DNA of 64,000 nucleotides from the NCBI GenBank assembly GCA_937998875.1, contig CALLBO010000032.1, forward strand, positions 62,001 through 126,000, in the 5' to 3' direction. The stretch is from an uncultured Granulosicoccaceae bacterium. Lineage in GTDB: Bacteria; Pseudomonadota; Gammaproteobacteria; Granulosicoccales; Granulosicoccaceae. Within the stretch, counting starts at the first letter, position 1, and every line of letters begins with the position of its first letter. Below the pieces are notes generated by a model, which saw only the letters and a list, made by a program, of their open reading frames with translations, was not told the DNA's origin and searched no databases. Positions 8,280 through 17,591 of the stretch are shown here, piece by piece. The position numbers were made by a program, and so were the translations under genes.

Positions 8280-9682
8280 TCAAGATAGTCGAGTTTCACA
8301 ACGTTCGATTCTGTTTGCAGCTGTTTTTCTATCGATTGAATCATCATCGCTGCGACATCGTGACCGGTAGCATCTTCGATTCCCTGTAACCCGGGTGACG
8401 AATTTACTTCGAGTAACAAAGGCCCCCGGTTACTTCTTATGATATCTACACCGGCCACACTGAGGTTCATCGTTCTTGCCGCTTTTACAGCCAACAGTTC
8501 CTCTTCCGGTGTAATTTCAGTCAGCGTCGCTTTACCACCGCGATGGAGGTTGGCCCGGAATTCACCGTTAGCCGCTGTGCGTTGAATGGCGGCGGCAACT
8601 TTGCCATCGATCATGAAACAGCGCAGGTCGGTACCCGCAGATTCTTCGATGAACTCCTGCACCAGCAGGTTTGCTCGCAATGATTTCATTGCATTGATCA
8701 CACTTTCAGCGGCCTTGGTGGTTTCAGCGAGAACCACACCCTTACCCTGAGTGCCTTCGAGCAGTTTTACAATGAGAGGCGCCCCCCCAACCATCTCAAT
8801 CAGATTTTCGGTGTCATTCGGTGAGTTTGCATAGCCTGTGATTGGAATATCCAATCCTTGCTCCTGCAACATCTGTAAGGAATAAAGTTTGTCGCGGGAC
8901 TGGGTGATCGCTGCAGAGTTATTTAGCGCATAGACACCCAGGCTTTCAAAGTGGCGGGTGATAGCGCAGCCGTAGAATGTCATCGATGGACGAATGCGTG
9001 GGATCACCGCGTCAAGATCATTAAGTATTCTGCCATCCCGATAGTGTACTGCCGGCGAGTCGGCATCAAGCTTCATGTAACACTGCCTGATATCCAGAAA
9101 TACCATTTTATGGCCGCGCTTTTCGCCGGCTTCGATTATTCGTCGATTGCTATACAGTTTTGGGTTGCTGGCCAGTAATCCAATTTTTAAACCTGCACCA
9201 GGAGTCGGCATAGCCTTGCCATAGAGCAACTCAAGCTGCTGGTCCGACACGTCTCCTAAAAGAAACTTCTCTTCGCTATCTACCAGGATACGTCCGCTCA
9301 TTGCCTCACGACCGAGGAGCATCCGGTAGCCCATCGCATCTCGATTAGTCAGGGTAAGTTGGATGTCCCAGGTCGATCCGTTGAGCGTCATCGGTGTTTG
9401 GATAACGAAACGTTTTTCGCTGGTGCCGTTCGAGCTGCGTATGGTTCTACGATCTGCGACAGGTGCTTCGCATCGGATCGTAGCGCGTCTGCTCTTTTGC
9501 AAAGGATGCAAATCAAAGCGCACCCATTGGTTTGAGTCCCGAGTGAATGGCTCGATGTTAAAAGCATGAATAGATGATGTCTTTGCGCCAGAATCAACGC
9601 GTGCCTTTACTGCTGCGATGTCAAGCTGCGGCAGAGAACACCATTCTTTTGCACCGGCTATAAATTTCTCTTGCATAGTCAT
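8270..9682 (-). CDS. Fusion of retropepsin-like 'zinc protease' domain with RimK-type glutamate ligase
   Basis: The 470-residue protein joins two domains. Residues ~8-145 form the RimK-associated retropepsin-like domain (often annotated ATP-dependent zinc protease, Pfam PF05618), with VDSGAKTSSIHA at D30 and LLGREAMSGRILVD near its end. Residues ~165-460 form an ATP-grasp ligase of the RimK family (VARL-type glutamate ligases), with SRDKLYSLQMLQ, VKLLEGTQGKGVVLAET, VQEFIEESAGTDLRCFM and LLEVNSSPGLQGIE. RimK adds glutamates to the C-terminus of ribosomal protein S6. Fused forms suggest a paired ligase and peptidase on the same tail, which is inference. The start is taken as the ATG at 9682; an upstream in-frame ATG at 9760 would add 26 residues before the domain. 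Confidence 0.85.
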   Translation of the reverse strand: MTMQEKFIAGAKEWCSLPQLDIAAVKARVDSGAKTSSIHAFNIEPFTRDSNQWVRFDLHPLQKSRRATIRCEAPVADRRTIRSSNGTSEKRFVIQTPMTLNGSTWDIQLTLTNRDAMGYRMLLGREAMSGRILVDSEEKFLLGDVSDQQLELLYGKAMPTPGAGLKIGLLASNPKLYSNRRIIEAGEKRGHKMVFLDIRQCYMKLDADSPAVHYRDGRILNDLDAVIPRIRPSMTFYGCAITRHFESLGVYALNNSAAITQSRDKLYSLQMLQEQGLDIPITGYANSPNDTENLIEMVGGAPLIVKLLEGTQGKGVVLAETTKAAESVINAMKSLRANLLVQEFIEESAGTDLRCFMIDGKVAAAIQRTAANGEFRANLHRGGKATLTEITPEEELLAVKAARTMNLSVAGVDIIRSNRGPLLLEVNSSPGLQGIEDATGHDVAAMMIQSIEKQLQTESNVVKLDYLESA

Positions 9683-10137
9683 GTCAGGTAGATCGAAGTC
9701 TGTTCTTATAGCCGCAATAGCGAAAAATTGAAGTGTGAAGTAGCGCAAACTTTGCACCATAAGCAGTCGATCTAAGCGTCAATGAATTGTCGAGTAGTTC
9801 CATGGGTGCATTACAGGATGCACTTGTGGCTTTTAATCTGTTTGTGAATAGCTAACACTTGCGCTGCGAAGAAGACTGGTGGATGTAGTTGTTAACCAAG
9901 ATGGCGCAAATATGAGATCGGCAGAACACGGTTGTTACACGTGCGAAGATCTGTCTTTGTGCTGTTTCACAATTCGGATGTTGCTGTATTACCAAGCTGG
10001 GAAAGCTTGTGGCAAGTCCGCTTTATATTATCCAGAGCGAGTAGTCTTCGCATTGTTGACATTAGTTGCGGTTACAGCATCAACGTTGACACCCTTGCCG
10101 GTTTTAGCCGGTGGTGGAGAATGATTCACGCGGAATA
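9683..10137. other. Intergenic region between the RimK fusion and the truncated heparinase
   Basis: About 450 bp between divergent genes. Overlapping small open frames on the plus strand (from 9879 and 9932) have no recognisable protein character, and their frames do not join the heparinase frame. I see no clear promoter, RNA or repeat. If the heparinase gene is a relic, this may be decayed sequence belonging to it. Confidence 0.4.
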
Positions 10138-11103
10138 ATGATGAGAACCAAATTTAAAATTGGTGATTTAAATCAGGATGGTACTGGCAGCGCATTGTTG
10201 GACAACAATTTGACGCTGGTTGAGAACGTTAGTCGTATGTTCTGCAGTAAATACAAATCGGTCAGAGAACTCAGCGATATTGAGTTTCTGTCCATGTTTG
10301 ACATTCCGGCAGTCAATGTGTTGCTGAACAGTGGCTTCAACCTTAGATCTACCTCAGCGCTGATCGAACATTTTTCTGCCCGTGTCGAGTCCGGTTGGTT
10401 GGCGGCTCCTGCCCAATTGACTGATCTTGGGATCAACACCGATCACTGTGACGCTGATGAACTTGTCGCGAGAGCCGATCAAGTGCTCAACTATGATCTG
10501 GAGTGGAGCGGTGTACCGCCGGAATTGAGTTGTGGTGGTGAAATCGACTGGCAAAAAAATATATTAGAAAATCGCGAATGGCTGGCGCGATTAAATCGTC
10601 ACAGTTGGTGGCCGTTGCTCGGTCTTGCATACCAACATACCGGTGATGAAAAGTACGCCATGGCATTTGCCAGACAAATGTCTAATTGGGTGGCACATCT
10701 TGATCACTGCGATGCTTCAGAAGAAAGTATATGGTCGTGTAAGCAGGTTGCGTTGCGACTGCGAGTCAGCTGGATACCAGCATTCGGGATGTTCTTTAAG
10801 TCTCCCTACTTCAACACTGCACGTAAGGTTGAAATGATGCGTACAATTTTTGACCAGGCGCGTTATCTGAAAAATCATAAGACCAGTGATAATCTGTTGT
10901 TAAATGGCGGGCTGGTCAGTGCGGGGATAAGTTTTCCGGAGCTTCGTGAATCGAAAGCCTGGCGTAAAACCGCGGTCGATCGATGTCGATCGAGTTTGCA
11001 GTCAGGGTTCAGCAGCATTGTTAGTAGAAATAGTTCTGCTGCCGAGTTTACTAATTCATCTAATCTTCTGGCATTCAGCGACAGAGAGCTTGCGGCAGTC
11101 TGA
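10138..11103 (+). CDS. Truncated heparinase II/III-family protein (N-terminal helical domain only)
   Basis: The 322 residues match the N-terminal toroid domain of heparinase II/III and related polysaccharide lyases: IDWQKNILENREWLARLNRH, then LLGLAYQHTGDEKYAMAFARQMSNW, a long helical array, and NLLLNGGLVSAGISFPELRESKAWR. In full enzymes of 600-700 residues this is followed by a loop (QvyPDG, then YH) and a beta-sandwich. Here the similarity stops after about residue 285, the remaining tail is unrelated-looking, and the frame closes 34 bp from the end of the moxR operon. There is no signal peptide. The gene therefore looks like a 3'-deleted remnant, or less likely a stand-alone domain. The start is one of two adjacent ATGs at 10138/10141. 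Confidence 0.65.
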   Translation: MMRTKFKIGDLNQDGTGSALLDNNLTLVENVSRMFCSKYKSVRELSDIEFLSMFDIPAVNVLLNSGFNLRSTSALIEHFSARVESGWLAAPAQLTDLGINTDHCDADELVARADQVLNYDLEWSGVPPELSCGGEIDWQKNILENREWLARLNRHSWWPLLGLAYQHTGDEKYAMAFARQMSNWVAHLDHCDASEESIWSCKQVALRLRVSWIPAFGMFFKSPYFNTARKVEMMRTIFDQARYLKNHKTSDNLLLNGGLVSAGISFPELRESKAWRKTAVDRCRSSLQSGFSSIVSRNSSAAEFTNSSNLLAFSDRELAAV

Positions 11104-11137
11104 ACCTGCTAACGGTTTTACAACAGACGGCTCGATT

Positions 11138-13183
11138 TTAAAGCTGGTTGATTTGTGCGAGCTCGCGCTTGATAGTCAATGCGTACTTATGATGGTGCGC
11201 CGGATCAGCGCCGACTGCGGAATACATTCCATCGTAGTAGCTTTGCTTTATCAATTGTAGTTGGTTGCGATAGTGTGGCCACTTCTCACAGGCACGTTCA
11301 ATATACGCAGTCACTGTTTCACCCGGCAATCTGGTCAACCCGTTGCGATGTAGTTTTGTCGCGAGTTTCTGCCAGTGTTTTTCGCACGGTTTGAGCCTTT
11401 CTCGGCCGTAGCCACCCAAAAGATCACCCACCGGTTTCAAAATGAACAGTGCCCACAGGCATGCGGCTATTATAAACGCGATCACGATCATCCAGGCACT
11501 TGGCTTTTCTATGCCTAGTTTTCGCCACATGGCACTTTGTTTTTCGCTGTCAAAACCGATCACCATACGTTGCCAGGCAAAGTTTATAGCATCCCACTTT
11601 AATACAACGTTGTTAAAGAATGGCAGTTCGATCTTTGACAACAGGCTTTGTGAAGTGTCACCACGCAGTGCTTCGGTGGCACCTTGCTCGACGCGCTCGG
11701 GTGCTACTGACGCGGTCGGGTCGAAACGTTGCCACTGTGAATCTATAAAGGCTTCGGTCCAGGCATGGGCATCTGATTGGCGGACGATCATATAGTCGTC
11801 ACTCATTTCTCCGCCCTGATAACCGGTGACGACACGAGCAGGAATGCCAGCTGCGCGCAACAGGAATACAAAACTCCCGGCGTAGTGTTCACAAAAACCA
11901 CGACGTGATTCGAAGATGAAGTCGTCTATCGCGTTCCTACCAAGCTTTGGTGGGTTTAGTGTGTAGTGAAAAGGCTCTTTATTGAACCATTGCAGTACAG
12001 CTTGTACAAAGCTTGCGTCGTCCGCGTATTGTGAGCGCAGCTGCATTGCAAATGCTCTGGCTTCTGGATTCGAGCTTGTAGTGATCAGCGTTGCTCCATC
12101 CGGCGTTACGACAGCTGTGAACTTGTCTGTCAGAGTGGATGACGCGCGATAACGCAGTGGTTGATCAATCGGCATTGATGTATCGATTTGCAACTCATCA
12201 TTCATTGATACTTTTAGCTTTTTATTATTCCCTGGCACGGGTATACCAATGGGTGTATCAAGTGCCAACAACCACGGTTGGTGATTGGCGACCATGGTCA
12301 CGGTGTAGTTGATTACCCGACTGTTGCTCGATGTCTCGTCGCGAACTGGGCCTGTCGGCGAATCTATCCGGGTAGGTTGTGGCATAACAAACCAGTCGTA
12401 GCCATCAAAGCCGGTTAGTACCGGGCCGCGCCAATAGCGCTCCTGCGGTGCTGGCGGTGATCCATCGAACTCTACCCTGAAAGCAACTTCATTTGATTTG
12501 GACAACGATGCGAAACTACCCGGTGACATAGTTGAAGAAAGCCCGGTTGTTGCATGCCCGCTGCCGCCGTTGTTCCATGGTGTTTGTGAAATTCTGGGTA
12601 CGGCCACAAACAGAATCAGCGCAATTGGCATTGCCTGTAAAAACAGCTTTGCAGTTGTATGTACCATGGTTCTGGTGTTGGTTTCAGCATTGCCGCGTTG
12701 AACTACAAACAGCGACAGACCAATAAAGTACATCGACGGAATGGAGATTACCGCTGATACCAGCGACTGTCTGAAAAAGAACTGTGTAATTAAAAGAAAA
12801 GCACACAGAATAACCAGCAAACTGGCATCGTAGTTCCGTTTAGTCTCACCGTACTTGAAACTTAAAAGTAGAAACAGAAACGCGACACAAGGATCCCGGC
12901 CAAACAGATAGCCATAGTTCGCAAATACTGCAATTACTGCTAACAGCACGAGTATCACTGTGACTGCGGGTTGCAATAAAGGTTTACTTACCGCAGTGGT
13001 TCTTAATTTTGCGATGGTAAGTGCGATGCCCGGCAATGTCAGCCAACCAGGCAAATGCAATAACAGAGGAAGTTGGGACAACAACACCGTAACACCCAAC
13101 ATGTGTATTGTGTGTTGTGACAATCGCGTATCAGTCGTGCGATTGTTAATGTGGGAACTATCAGTTTGGTTACGACCAAACAT
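11138..13183 (-). CDS. tgpA: Transglutaminase-like membrane protein (TgpA/DUF3488 family)
   Basis: The 681-residue protein has an N-terminal bundle of membrane helices (about residues 25-215), a periplasmic transglutaminase-like domain, and a further membrane segment near residue 565 followed by a cytoplasmic tail. The papain-like triad is visible: Cys in RRGFCEHYAGSFVFLLRAAG, His in SDAHAWTEAFI and Asp in RFDPTA. In Pseudomonas the homologue TgpA is an essential inner-membrane protein with periplasmic transglutaminase activity. It is the last gene of a three-gene set with DUF58 and MoxR, 2 bp after the DUF58 stop, a conserved arrangement thought to link a chaperone-type AAA ATPase to envelope functions. 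Confidence 0.9.
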   Translation of the reverse strand: MFGRNQTDSSHINNRTTDTRLSQHTIHMLGVTVLLSQLPLLLHLPGWLTLPGIALTIAKLRTTAVSKPLLQPAVTVILVLLAVIAVFANYGYLFGRDPCVAFLFLLLSFKYGETKRNYDASLLVILCAFLLITQFFFRQSLVSAVISIPSMYFIGLSLFVVQRGNAETNTRTMVHTTAKLFLQAMPIALILFVAVPRISQTPWNNGGSGHATTGLSSTMSPGSFASLSKSNEVAFRVEFDGSPPAPQERYWRGPVLTGFDGYDWFVMPQPTRIDSPTGPVRDETSSNSRVINYTVTMVANHQPWLLALDTPIGIPVPGNNKKLKVSMNDELQIDTSMPIDQPLRYRASSTLTDKFTAVVTPDGATLITTSSNPEARAFAMQLRSQYADDASFVQAVLQWFNKEPFHYTLNPPKLGRNAIDDFIFESRRGFCEHYAGSFVFLLRAAGIPARVVTGYQGGEMSDDYMIVRQSDAHAWTEAFIDSQWQRFDPTASVAPERVEQGATEALRGDTSQSLLSKIELPFFNNVVLKWDAINFAWQRMVIGFDSEKQSAMWRKLGIEKPSAWMIVIAFIIAACLWALFILKPVGDLLGGYGRERLKPCEKHWQKLATKLHRNGLTRLPGETVTAYIERACEKWPHYRNQLQLIKQSYYDGMYSAVGADPAHHHKYALTIKRELAQINQL

Positions 13184-13185
13184 AC

Positions 13186-14229
13186 TCAGTCGCCCGTGTT
13201 CTGTTCGTGGCCCTGACTTTGATCAGTTTTTTCGGAACCGTAGACCGCCAGTGCGCGAAGACAGTTTTCGTAATGTTCCTGGCCACTGGCAAGCGCGAGC
13301 GGTTTGCAACCGGGTAGCTCAAATGTGTGCGCGATGTTTTCATCTCTGGCGCGCATCACCCAGCTACACATTCGGGACAACCGTTGCTCGGTACCCAGGT
13401 GCGCGGGTGTATCCTGCCATCTGATTGCGACTTCCCGTTGCTCGGTTTCCGCTTCAAATTGTTTGCTGTACCAGCCAGCGCCGCTGGCAACCCGTTTCCA
13501 GGCAACTCTCGATGGGGAGTCTGAGTTTTCGTAGGTTTTCAAGCCACTGTATTCCAGCTCGCTGACTTGCGTCGCCTGCGGTCCGCCGGTGGTCGGACTG
13601 AAACCCTGGAACTCTACAGCAGGATTTTCAGGTTGTGGGTAGACATAAGCGTGTACCGGCGTGTGCAGATAGCACCAGCCACGCCATAAGCCTAACGGAA
13701 AGTCACTGGAAATTGTCAGCCTTCCCAGGGTATGCATGCCTCGCGTGGCGTTGGTTACCACCAGCGGCTCCTCAGTGATTGTCTGTGCCGCCGCATCGAC
13801 AATGGTAGTGGCATGTTGGGTAGTAAGGCTGATTGAGCTCCGATGTCTTTTGGCTTCCTCACTGAACCTGACTACATAACGCAGCTCAGAACCTGCAAAT
13901 GTGTCTGTGGCGTTAATAGATAAGAATTTTACTTTCACCAGATTTTTGTAGGTGGCGAGCAGGCAAGCTGCAAACAAACCAATAAGAATGAAGCACAGTG
14001 CATAGCCGAGGTTAAGGCTATAGTTAATTGACGCCATCAACATGATTGCGATGACACAGATAAAAGCCAGACCGCGACTACTCGGCAGGATATAAATTCG
14101 TTCGTGTTTTATGAAAAGCGGCAGTTCGTCGCACGGCCTCGAACGGAAAATCCGCTGTGAGATGCGACCTTTTTTTCGAATGGTGCCTGTCGCTTCACCG
14201 ATGTGCGTTGCGGTTACCGTCTGAGCCAT
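13186..14229 (-). CDS. DUF58 domain-containing membrane protein
   Basis: The 347-residue protein has two N-terminal membrane helices (about residues 50-95) and a C-terminal DUF58 region, with LEYSGLKTYENSDSPSRVAWKRVA corresponding to the family's conserved segment. DUF58 proteins are encoded next to MoxR ATPases and transglutaminases, as here. It starts 9 bp after the moxR stop and ends 2 bp before the TgpA start, so the three genes form a tight operon. Biochemical function is unknown. Confidence 0.88.
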   Translation of the reverse strand: MAQTVTATHIGEATGTIRKKGRISQRIFRSRPCDELPLFIKHERIYILPSSRGLAFICVIAIMLMASINYSLNLGYALCFILIGLFAACLLATYKNLVKVKFLSINATDTFAGSELRYVVRFSEEAKRHRSSISLTTQHATTIVDAAAQTITEEPLVVTNATRGMHTLGRLTISSDFPLGLWRGWCYLHTPVHAYVYPQPENPAVEFQGFSPTTGGPQATQVSELEYSGLKTYENSDSPSRVAWKRVASGAGWYSKQFEAETEQREVAIRWQDTPAHLGTEQRLSRMCSWVMRARDENIAHTFELPGCKPLALASGQEHYENCLRALAVYGSEKTDQSQGHEQNTGD

Positions 14230-14238
14230 TGTCTGGAT

Positions 14239-15177
14239 CTAACCAACATCTACGGATGTCAGTAGCTCTGTAGTTATCGGTAAACCCTTGCGAAGCGATC
14301 CTGCGATACGATGTGAAGCAACACTTGTGAAAACACTTTGTACATCATCCGGTATGACCATCTCTCTCCCGTGCAACAGTGCCCAGGCCTTGCACATAGA
14401 CAACAGGCTTAGTCCCGCACGCGGACTGAGTCCGTTGTTACATTTGCCGTTTAATGCAAGCTCGCGGGTTGCCGCCAGTAGATTCTGTATATAGTCGAGC
14501 ACCGCGGGAGCCGTGTGCACCTGTCGTGCTTTTGCCTGCCAATAGAGCAGGTTATCGACACTCATTACCGGATCAGTTGCATCAAGCAGATCGCGCCGGT
14601 CAGTGCCTGCTAGTATTTCGCGCTCTGAGTGGGTGTCTGGATAACCGAGCTCAATGCTAACCATAAATCGGTCGAGCTGAGATTCGGGCAGCGGGTATAC
14701 ACCAAGTTGTTCCTGTGGATTCTGTGTTGCGATTACAAAGAACGGATTGCCTAGCTGGTAAGTATTGCCATCGGCTGTGACTTGATGTTCTTCCATCGCT
14801 TCCAGCAACGCACTTTGCGTTTTAGGTGGCGCGCGATTCAGCTCATCTGCTAACAACAAAGAAGTGAATACCGGTCCTTGATGAAATTGAAAAGTCTGCT
14901 TGTGTACATCAAAGATTGATATTCCGATCACATCTGCGGGTAACAGATCACTGGTGAATTGCACGCGATTCCATTGCAATCCAATGGTCGCGGCCAATGC
15001 ACGTGCCAGCGTCGTTTTGCCAACTCCGGGAATATCCTCTACAAGTAAATGGCCACCGGCAAGCAACGTTGCCAATGCGAGCTTGAGTTCGTTTGATTTT
15101 CCGACAACGATCGAATCCAGTTGATCGACCACAGCATCCAGTTGCGTGTTTTCCGCTGCAGTTGCTCTATTTGGCAT
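14239..15177 (-). CDS. moxR: MoxR-family AAA+ ATPase
   Basis: The 312-residue protein has the AAA+ core: Walker A GVGKTTLARALA at about residue 50, Walker B LLLADELNRAPPK near 107, sensor I FVIATQNPQEQLG near 147 and LPESQLDRF after it. MoxR ATPases act as chaperone-like factors that often work with VWA or DUF58 partners. As first gene of the operon it likely carries the promoter in the 500-bp gap upstream. Length is normal for the family, and the C-terminal lid domain is present (LSPRAGLSLLSMCKAWALLHGRE). Confidence 0.92.
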   Translation of the reverse strand: MPNRATAAENTQLDAVVDQLDSIVVGKSNELKLALATLLAGGHLLVEDIPGVGKTTLARALAATIGLQWNRVQFTSDLLPADVIGISIFDVHKQTFQFHQGPVFTSLLLADELNRAPPKTQSALLEAMEEHQVTADGNTYQLGNPFFVIATQNPQEQLGVYPLPESQLDRFMVSIELGYPDTHSEREILAGTDRRDLLDATDPVMSVDNLLYWQAKARQVHTAPAVLDYIQNLLAATRELALNGKCNNGLSPRAGLSLLSMCKAWALLHGREMVIPDDVQSVFTSVASHRIAGSLRKGLPITTELLTSVDVG

Positions 15178-15391
15178 GTGTTGCTTTACTTGGCAGGAGA
15201 CGTTAAGTGCAGATCGGCAACAATTACCGCAGCTTGAAATGAGTGATTGCGGTTGGGAGGTCTGTCAGGTTGTGGACTGCCGGATTTATCCGCTTAGCAT
15301 TCCCCGAATCCAGGTGCAGATAGGTGGAACACCCATCGCTGCGTTGGAACAGTGGTCTGAGTCACCTAATTGAGCGGTAGTTTGCGTTCAT

Positions 15392-15634
15392 TTACGTTAG
15401 CGACTTGTATTGATGGGCTTTTTTCCGCGACAATACGGACTCGCTGGATGAGGGAAAGCCGGGCGAAAACTGCACCAATGAGCGAATACAGCTGCTGGAT
15501 GTGCAATCCCCGGCACCATGGAACCATCGATCCAGATCGATAAAGTAGATCAATAAAATAATTAAAAGGCCGATACAGAGGCCTGTAACGGTTGTAATGG
15601 GCGGCAATCGCAATACATTCAGTTTTGGTTGCAA
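15392..15634 (-). CDS. Possible small single-pass membrane protein
   Basis: This lies in the roughly 500-bp gap between moxR and the phosphatase gene. Read from a TTG, the frame gives 80 residues with a convincing membrane helix (VTGLCIGLLIILLIYFIDL, about residues 16-34) preceded by a short polar start. The rest is low-complexity Ser-rich sequence. No ribosome-binding site is seen, and the TTG start is a weak point. It may be a real small protein or chance. Apart from this frame the gap from 15178 to 15682 shows nothing I can name. Confidence 0.3.
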   Translation of the reverse strand: MQPKLNVLRLPPITTVTGLCIGLLIILLIYFIDLDRWFHGAGDCTSSSCIRSLVQFSPGFPSSSESVLSRKKAHQYKSLT

Positions 15635-15682
15635 ACGCTGAACTAAACTGCAAGTAGTTGTCCCCGATGGAGCAAAAGTGAA

Positions 15683-16333
15683 ATGCTAGGACTTGTAACA
15701 AGCAGTGCCAACTCTATTTACACCCTCAGAATCCCGGGTCGTAAAGGGGTAATCGGGATGATGCCGTGTCCGGGCATCCGTCTTGAGTCCCCGCGACGTG
15801 GAAACATCCAGAAAAATCTTCGCCGGGATATGGCTGCCTGCCAGCAGTGGGGGGCCAGCGGCATCGTCACTCTGAATGAACCTGATGAACTGCACGGGTT
15901 AGGTGTGGGCGATCTTGGAAGCCATGTGATGGAGTCTGGATTCTGGTGGCGGCACCTGCCTATTATCGACATGGAAGTGCCTGATCCTAGTTTCGAAGAC
16001 ACCTGGGCAGTGGAAGGCAAACAGATTTCAGCATCTCTCATTGCCGGCGAACGGATTATTCTGCATTGTCTCGCAGGACTCGGGCGTACCGGAATGATTG
16101 CCGCAAGAATACTCGTCGACATGGGTATGTCGCCGGAGCTAGCGGTCTCCGAAGTACGTAAAGTAAGACCTCGGGCTATACAAACCGAAGAGCAGGAAAA
16201 GTATGTTCACCGGTTTGGCCGCAATCGTCGCAATGACGGTAACAACCAGAGTCACCGTGCCAAGCCGTTGGTGAATCAGCCCGGCCGCTATGCCACAGCA
16301 CCGCGTGGCCCGATCAAAGGCTTCGGCACCTGA
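15683..16333 (+). CDS. Dual-specificity / tyrosine-type protein phosphatase
   Basis: The 216-residue protein carries the cysteine phosphatase signature HCLAGLGRTG with the nucleophile Cys129 and Arg135, and an upstream acidic loop (EVPDPSFEDTW) that could supply the general acid. The layout resembles CDKN3-like dual-specificity phosphatases. It has no signal peptide and ends in a basic, Asn- and Arg-rich tail of about 40 residues that looks disordered. The substrate is unknown. The gene ends about 34 bp before a strong terminator, so it is probably monocistronic. The ATG at 15683 is preceded by GGAG at a slightly long spacing of 11 bp. Confidence 0.85.
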   Translation: MLGLVTSSANSIYTLRIPGRKGVIGMMPCPGIRLESPRRGNIQKNLRRDMAACQQWGASGIVTLNEPDELHGLGVGDLGSHVMESGFWWRHLPIIDMEVPDPSFEDTWAVEGKQISASLIAGERIILHCLAGLGRTGMIAARILVDMGMSPELAVSEVRKVRPRAIQTEEQEKYVHRFGRNRRNDGNNQSHRAKPLVNQPGRYATAPRGPIKGFGT

Positions 16334-16366
16334 TCAAGCAGCAGTAAGTAATTCCAGGTATGTTTG

Positions 16367-16394
16367 AAAAACCGTTGCAACTGCAGCGGTTTTT
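16367..16394 (+). terminator. Rho-independent terminator after the phosphatase gene
   Basis: A 12-bp stem (AAAAACCGTTGC with GCAGCGGTTTTT, one G-U pair) around a 4-nt loop, ending in a run of T. Because it is A-rich on the left and T-rich on the right it could also work in the other direction. Confidence 0.85.
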
Positions 16395-16532
16395 GCGTTT
16401 TGGCAACTGATTCCGGTGCGGTTTTCTTATTGTACTGTGGTCTGATCCGAACTTGTTGATGCAGTGGGATTGACCTGAGCGCAGTGGCCTGCAAGGATGG
16501 GCTCATCGAGTACCCGCGCAGTTACCAGCAAA

Positions 16533-17591
16533 ATGAACATTGAGAACGATAATCGTTTTTCCGATGAACCCGGCGTTGCCGATGGCCTGATGGATGGCCT
16601 TAATCGTCCGATCCACGATTTGCGCGTTTCGGTGACCGACCGGTGCAATTTTCGCTGTGTGTACTGTATGCCGAAGGAGCAATTCGGCAAAGGCTATAAG
16701 TTCTTATCGAAAGGCGAACTACTTTCTTTTGAAGAGATCGTCAGGCTCGTCAGGGCGTTTTCTGACCTTGGTGTTCGCAAGATACGTCTGACAGGTGGCG
16801 AGCCGCTGGTGCGCAGTGAGCTGGAAAAGCTCGTGGAGCAGCTTGCATCAATTGAAAAAATAAACGATATCAGCCTCACGACCAATGCAGTACTACTCAC
16901 TGAAAAACGTGCTCGAAGTTTGCGCGACGCAGGACTTGGCCGGGTCAACATCAGTCTGGATGCATTGGATGATGAAACCTTTATGGCGGTAAATGACGTC
17001 GGTGTACCTGTGCAGAAAGTTCTCGATGGAATTTCGATTGCAGCCGCCGCCGGCTTTGATTCGGTGAAGGTGAATATGGTTGTTAAGCGAGGACTGAACG
17101 AACACAGCATTTTGCCAATGGCTGAATACTTCCACGGCACAGATCAGATACTGCGCTTCATAGAATTTATGGATGTCGGCAACACCAACAGTTGGAAGAA
17201 CAGTGAAGTAGTGACCGCTGCCGAAATTGCTGACATGATTGGCACCCGGCTACCAATCGAAAAAATCCCACCTAACTACCGAGGTGAGGTTGCCAATCGC
17301 TGGCGCTATCTGGATGGCGGTGGTGAGATCGGCATTATTGCTTCAGTAAGTGAGCCCTTTTGTGGTGATTGTAGTCGTGCCCGATTGTCAGCTGTTGGCA
17401 AACTCTACACTTGTCTGTTTGCAGCAGATGGCCACGATTTGATGGGATTGTTGCGAAGTGGCGTTCCGGAAGCAGACTTTAGCGCAAAGTTAACATCAAT
17501 ATGGCGTAATCGGCGTGACCGCTACTCTGAAACCCGAACCACGGAATCCGTGTTAAGGCCGAAAGTGGAAATGTCGTTTATCGGCGGCTGA
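16533..17591 (+). CDS. moaA: GTP 3',8-cyclase (molybdenum cofactor biosynthesis protein A)
   Basis: This radical SAM enzyme converts GTP to 3',8-cyclo-GTP, the first step of molybdopterin synthesis. The N-terminal cluster motif is C38-x3-C42-x2-C45 (DRCNFRCVYCMP). The LTGGEPLVR SAM-binding stretch follows, and the second cluster is in PFCGDCSRARLSAVGKLYTCLF near the C-terminus. The protein ends in the conserved Gly-Gly pair needed for activity. I use the ATG at 16533 (352 residues); an upstream start at 16497 would add 12 residues. No other mo-genes are adjacent, so it is separated from the rest of the pathway. I looked for a Moco riboswitch upstream and saw none. Confidence 0.95.
   Translation: MNIENDNRFSDEPGVADGLMDGLNRPIHDLRVSVTDRCNFRCVYCMPKEQFGKGYKFLSKGELLSFEEIVRLVRAFSDLGVRKIRLTGGEPLVRSELEKLVEQLASIEKINDISLTTNAVLLTEKRARSLRDAGLGRVNISLDALDDETFMAVNDVGVPVQKVLDGISIAAAAGFDSVKVNMVVKRGLNEHSILPMAEYFHGTDQILRFIEFMDVGNTNSWKNSEVVTAAEIADMIGTRLPIEKIPPNYRGEVANRWRYLDGGGEIGIIASVSEPFCGDCSRARLSAVGKLYTCLFAADGHDLMGLLRSGVPEADFSAKLTSIWRNRRDRYSETRTTESVLRPKVEMSFIGG

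Noticed and set aside
9879-10124. Open frames upstream of the heparinase gene, hydrophobic near the end
   Set aside because: No family resemblance, no ribosome-binding site, and the frames do not join the heparinase frame.
16395-16532. Possible Moco riboswitch before moaA
   Set aside because: The sequence lacks the conserved features of the Moco aptamer; it is mainly the terminator of the previous gene.
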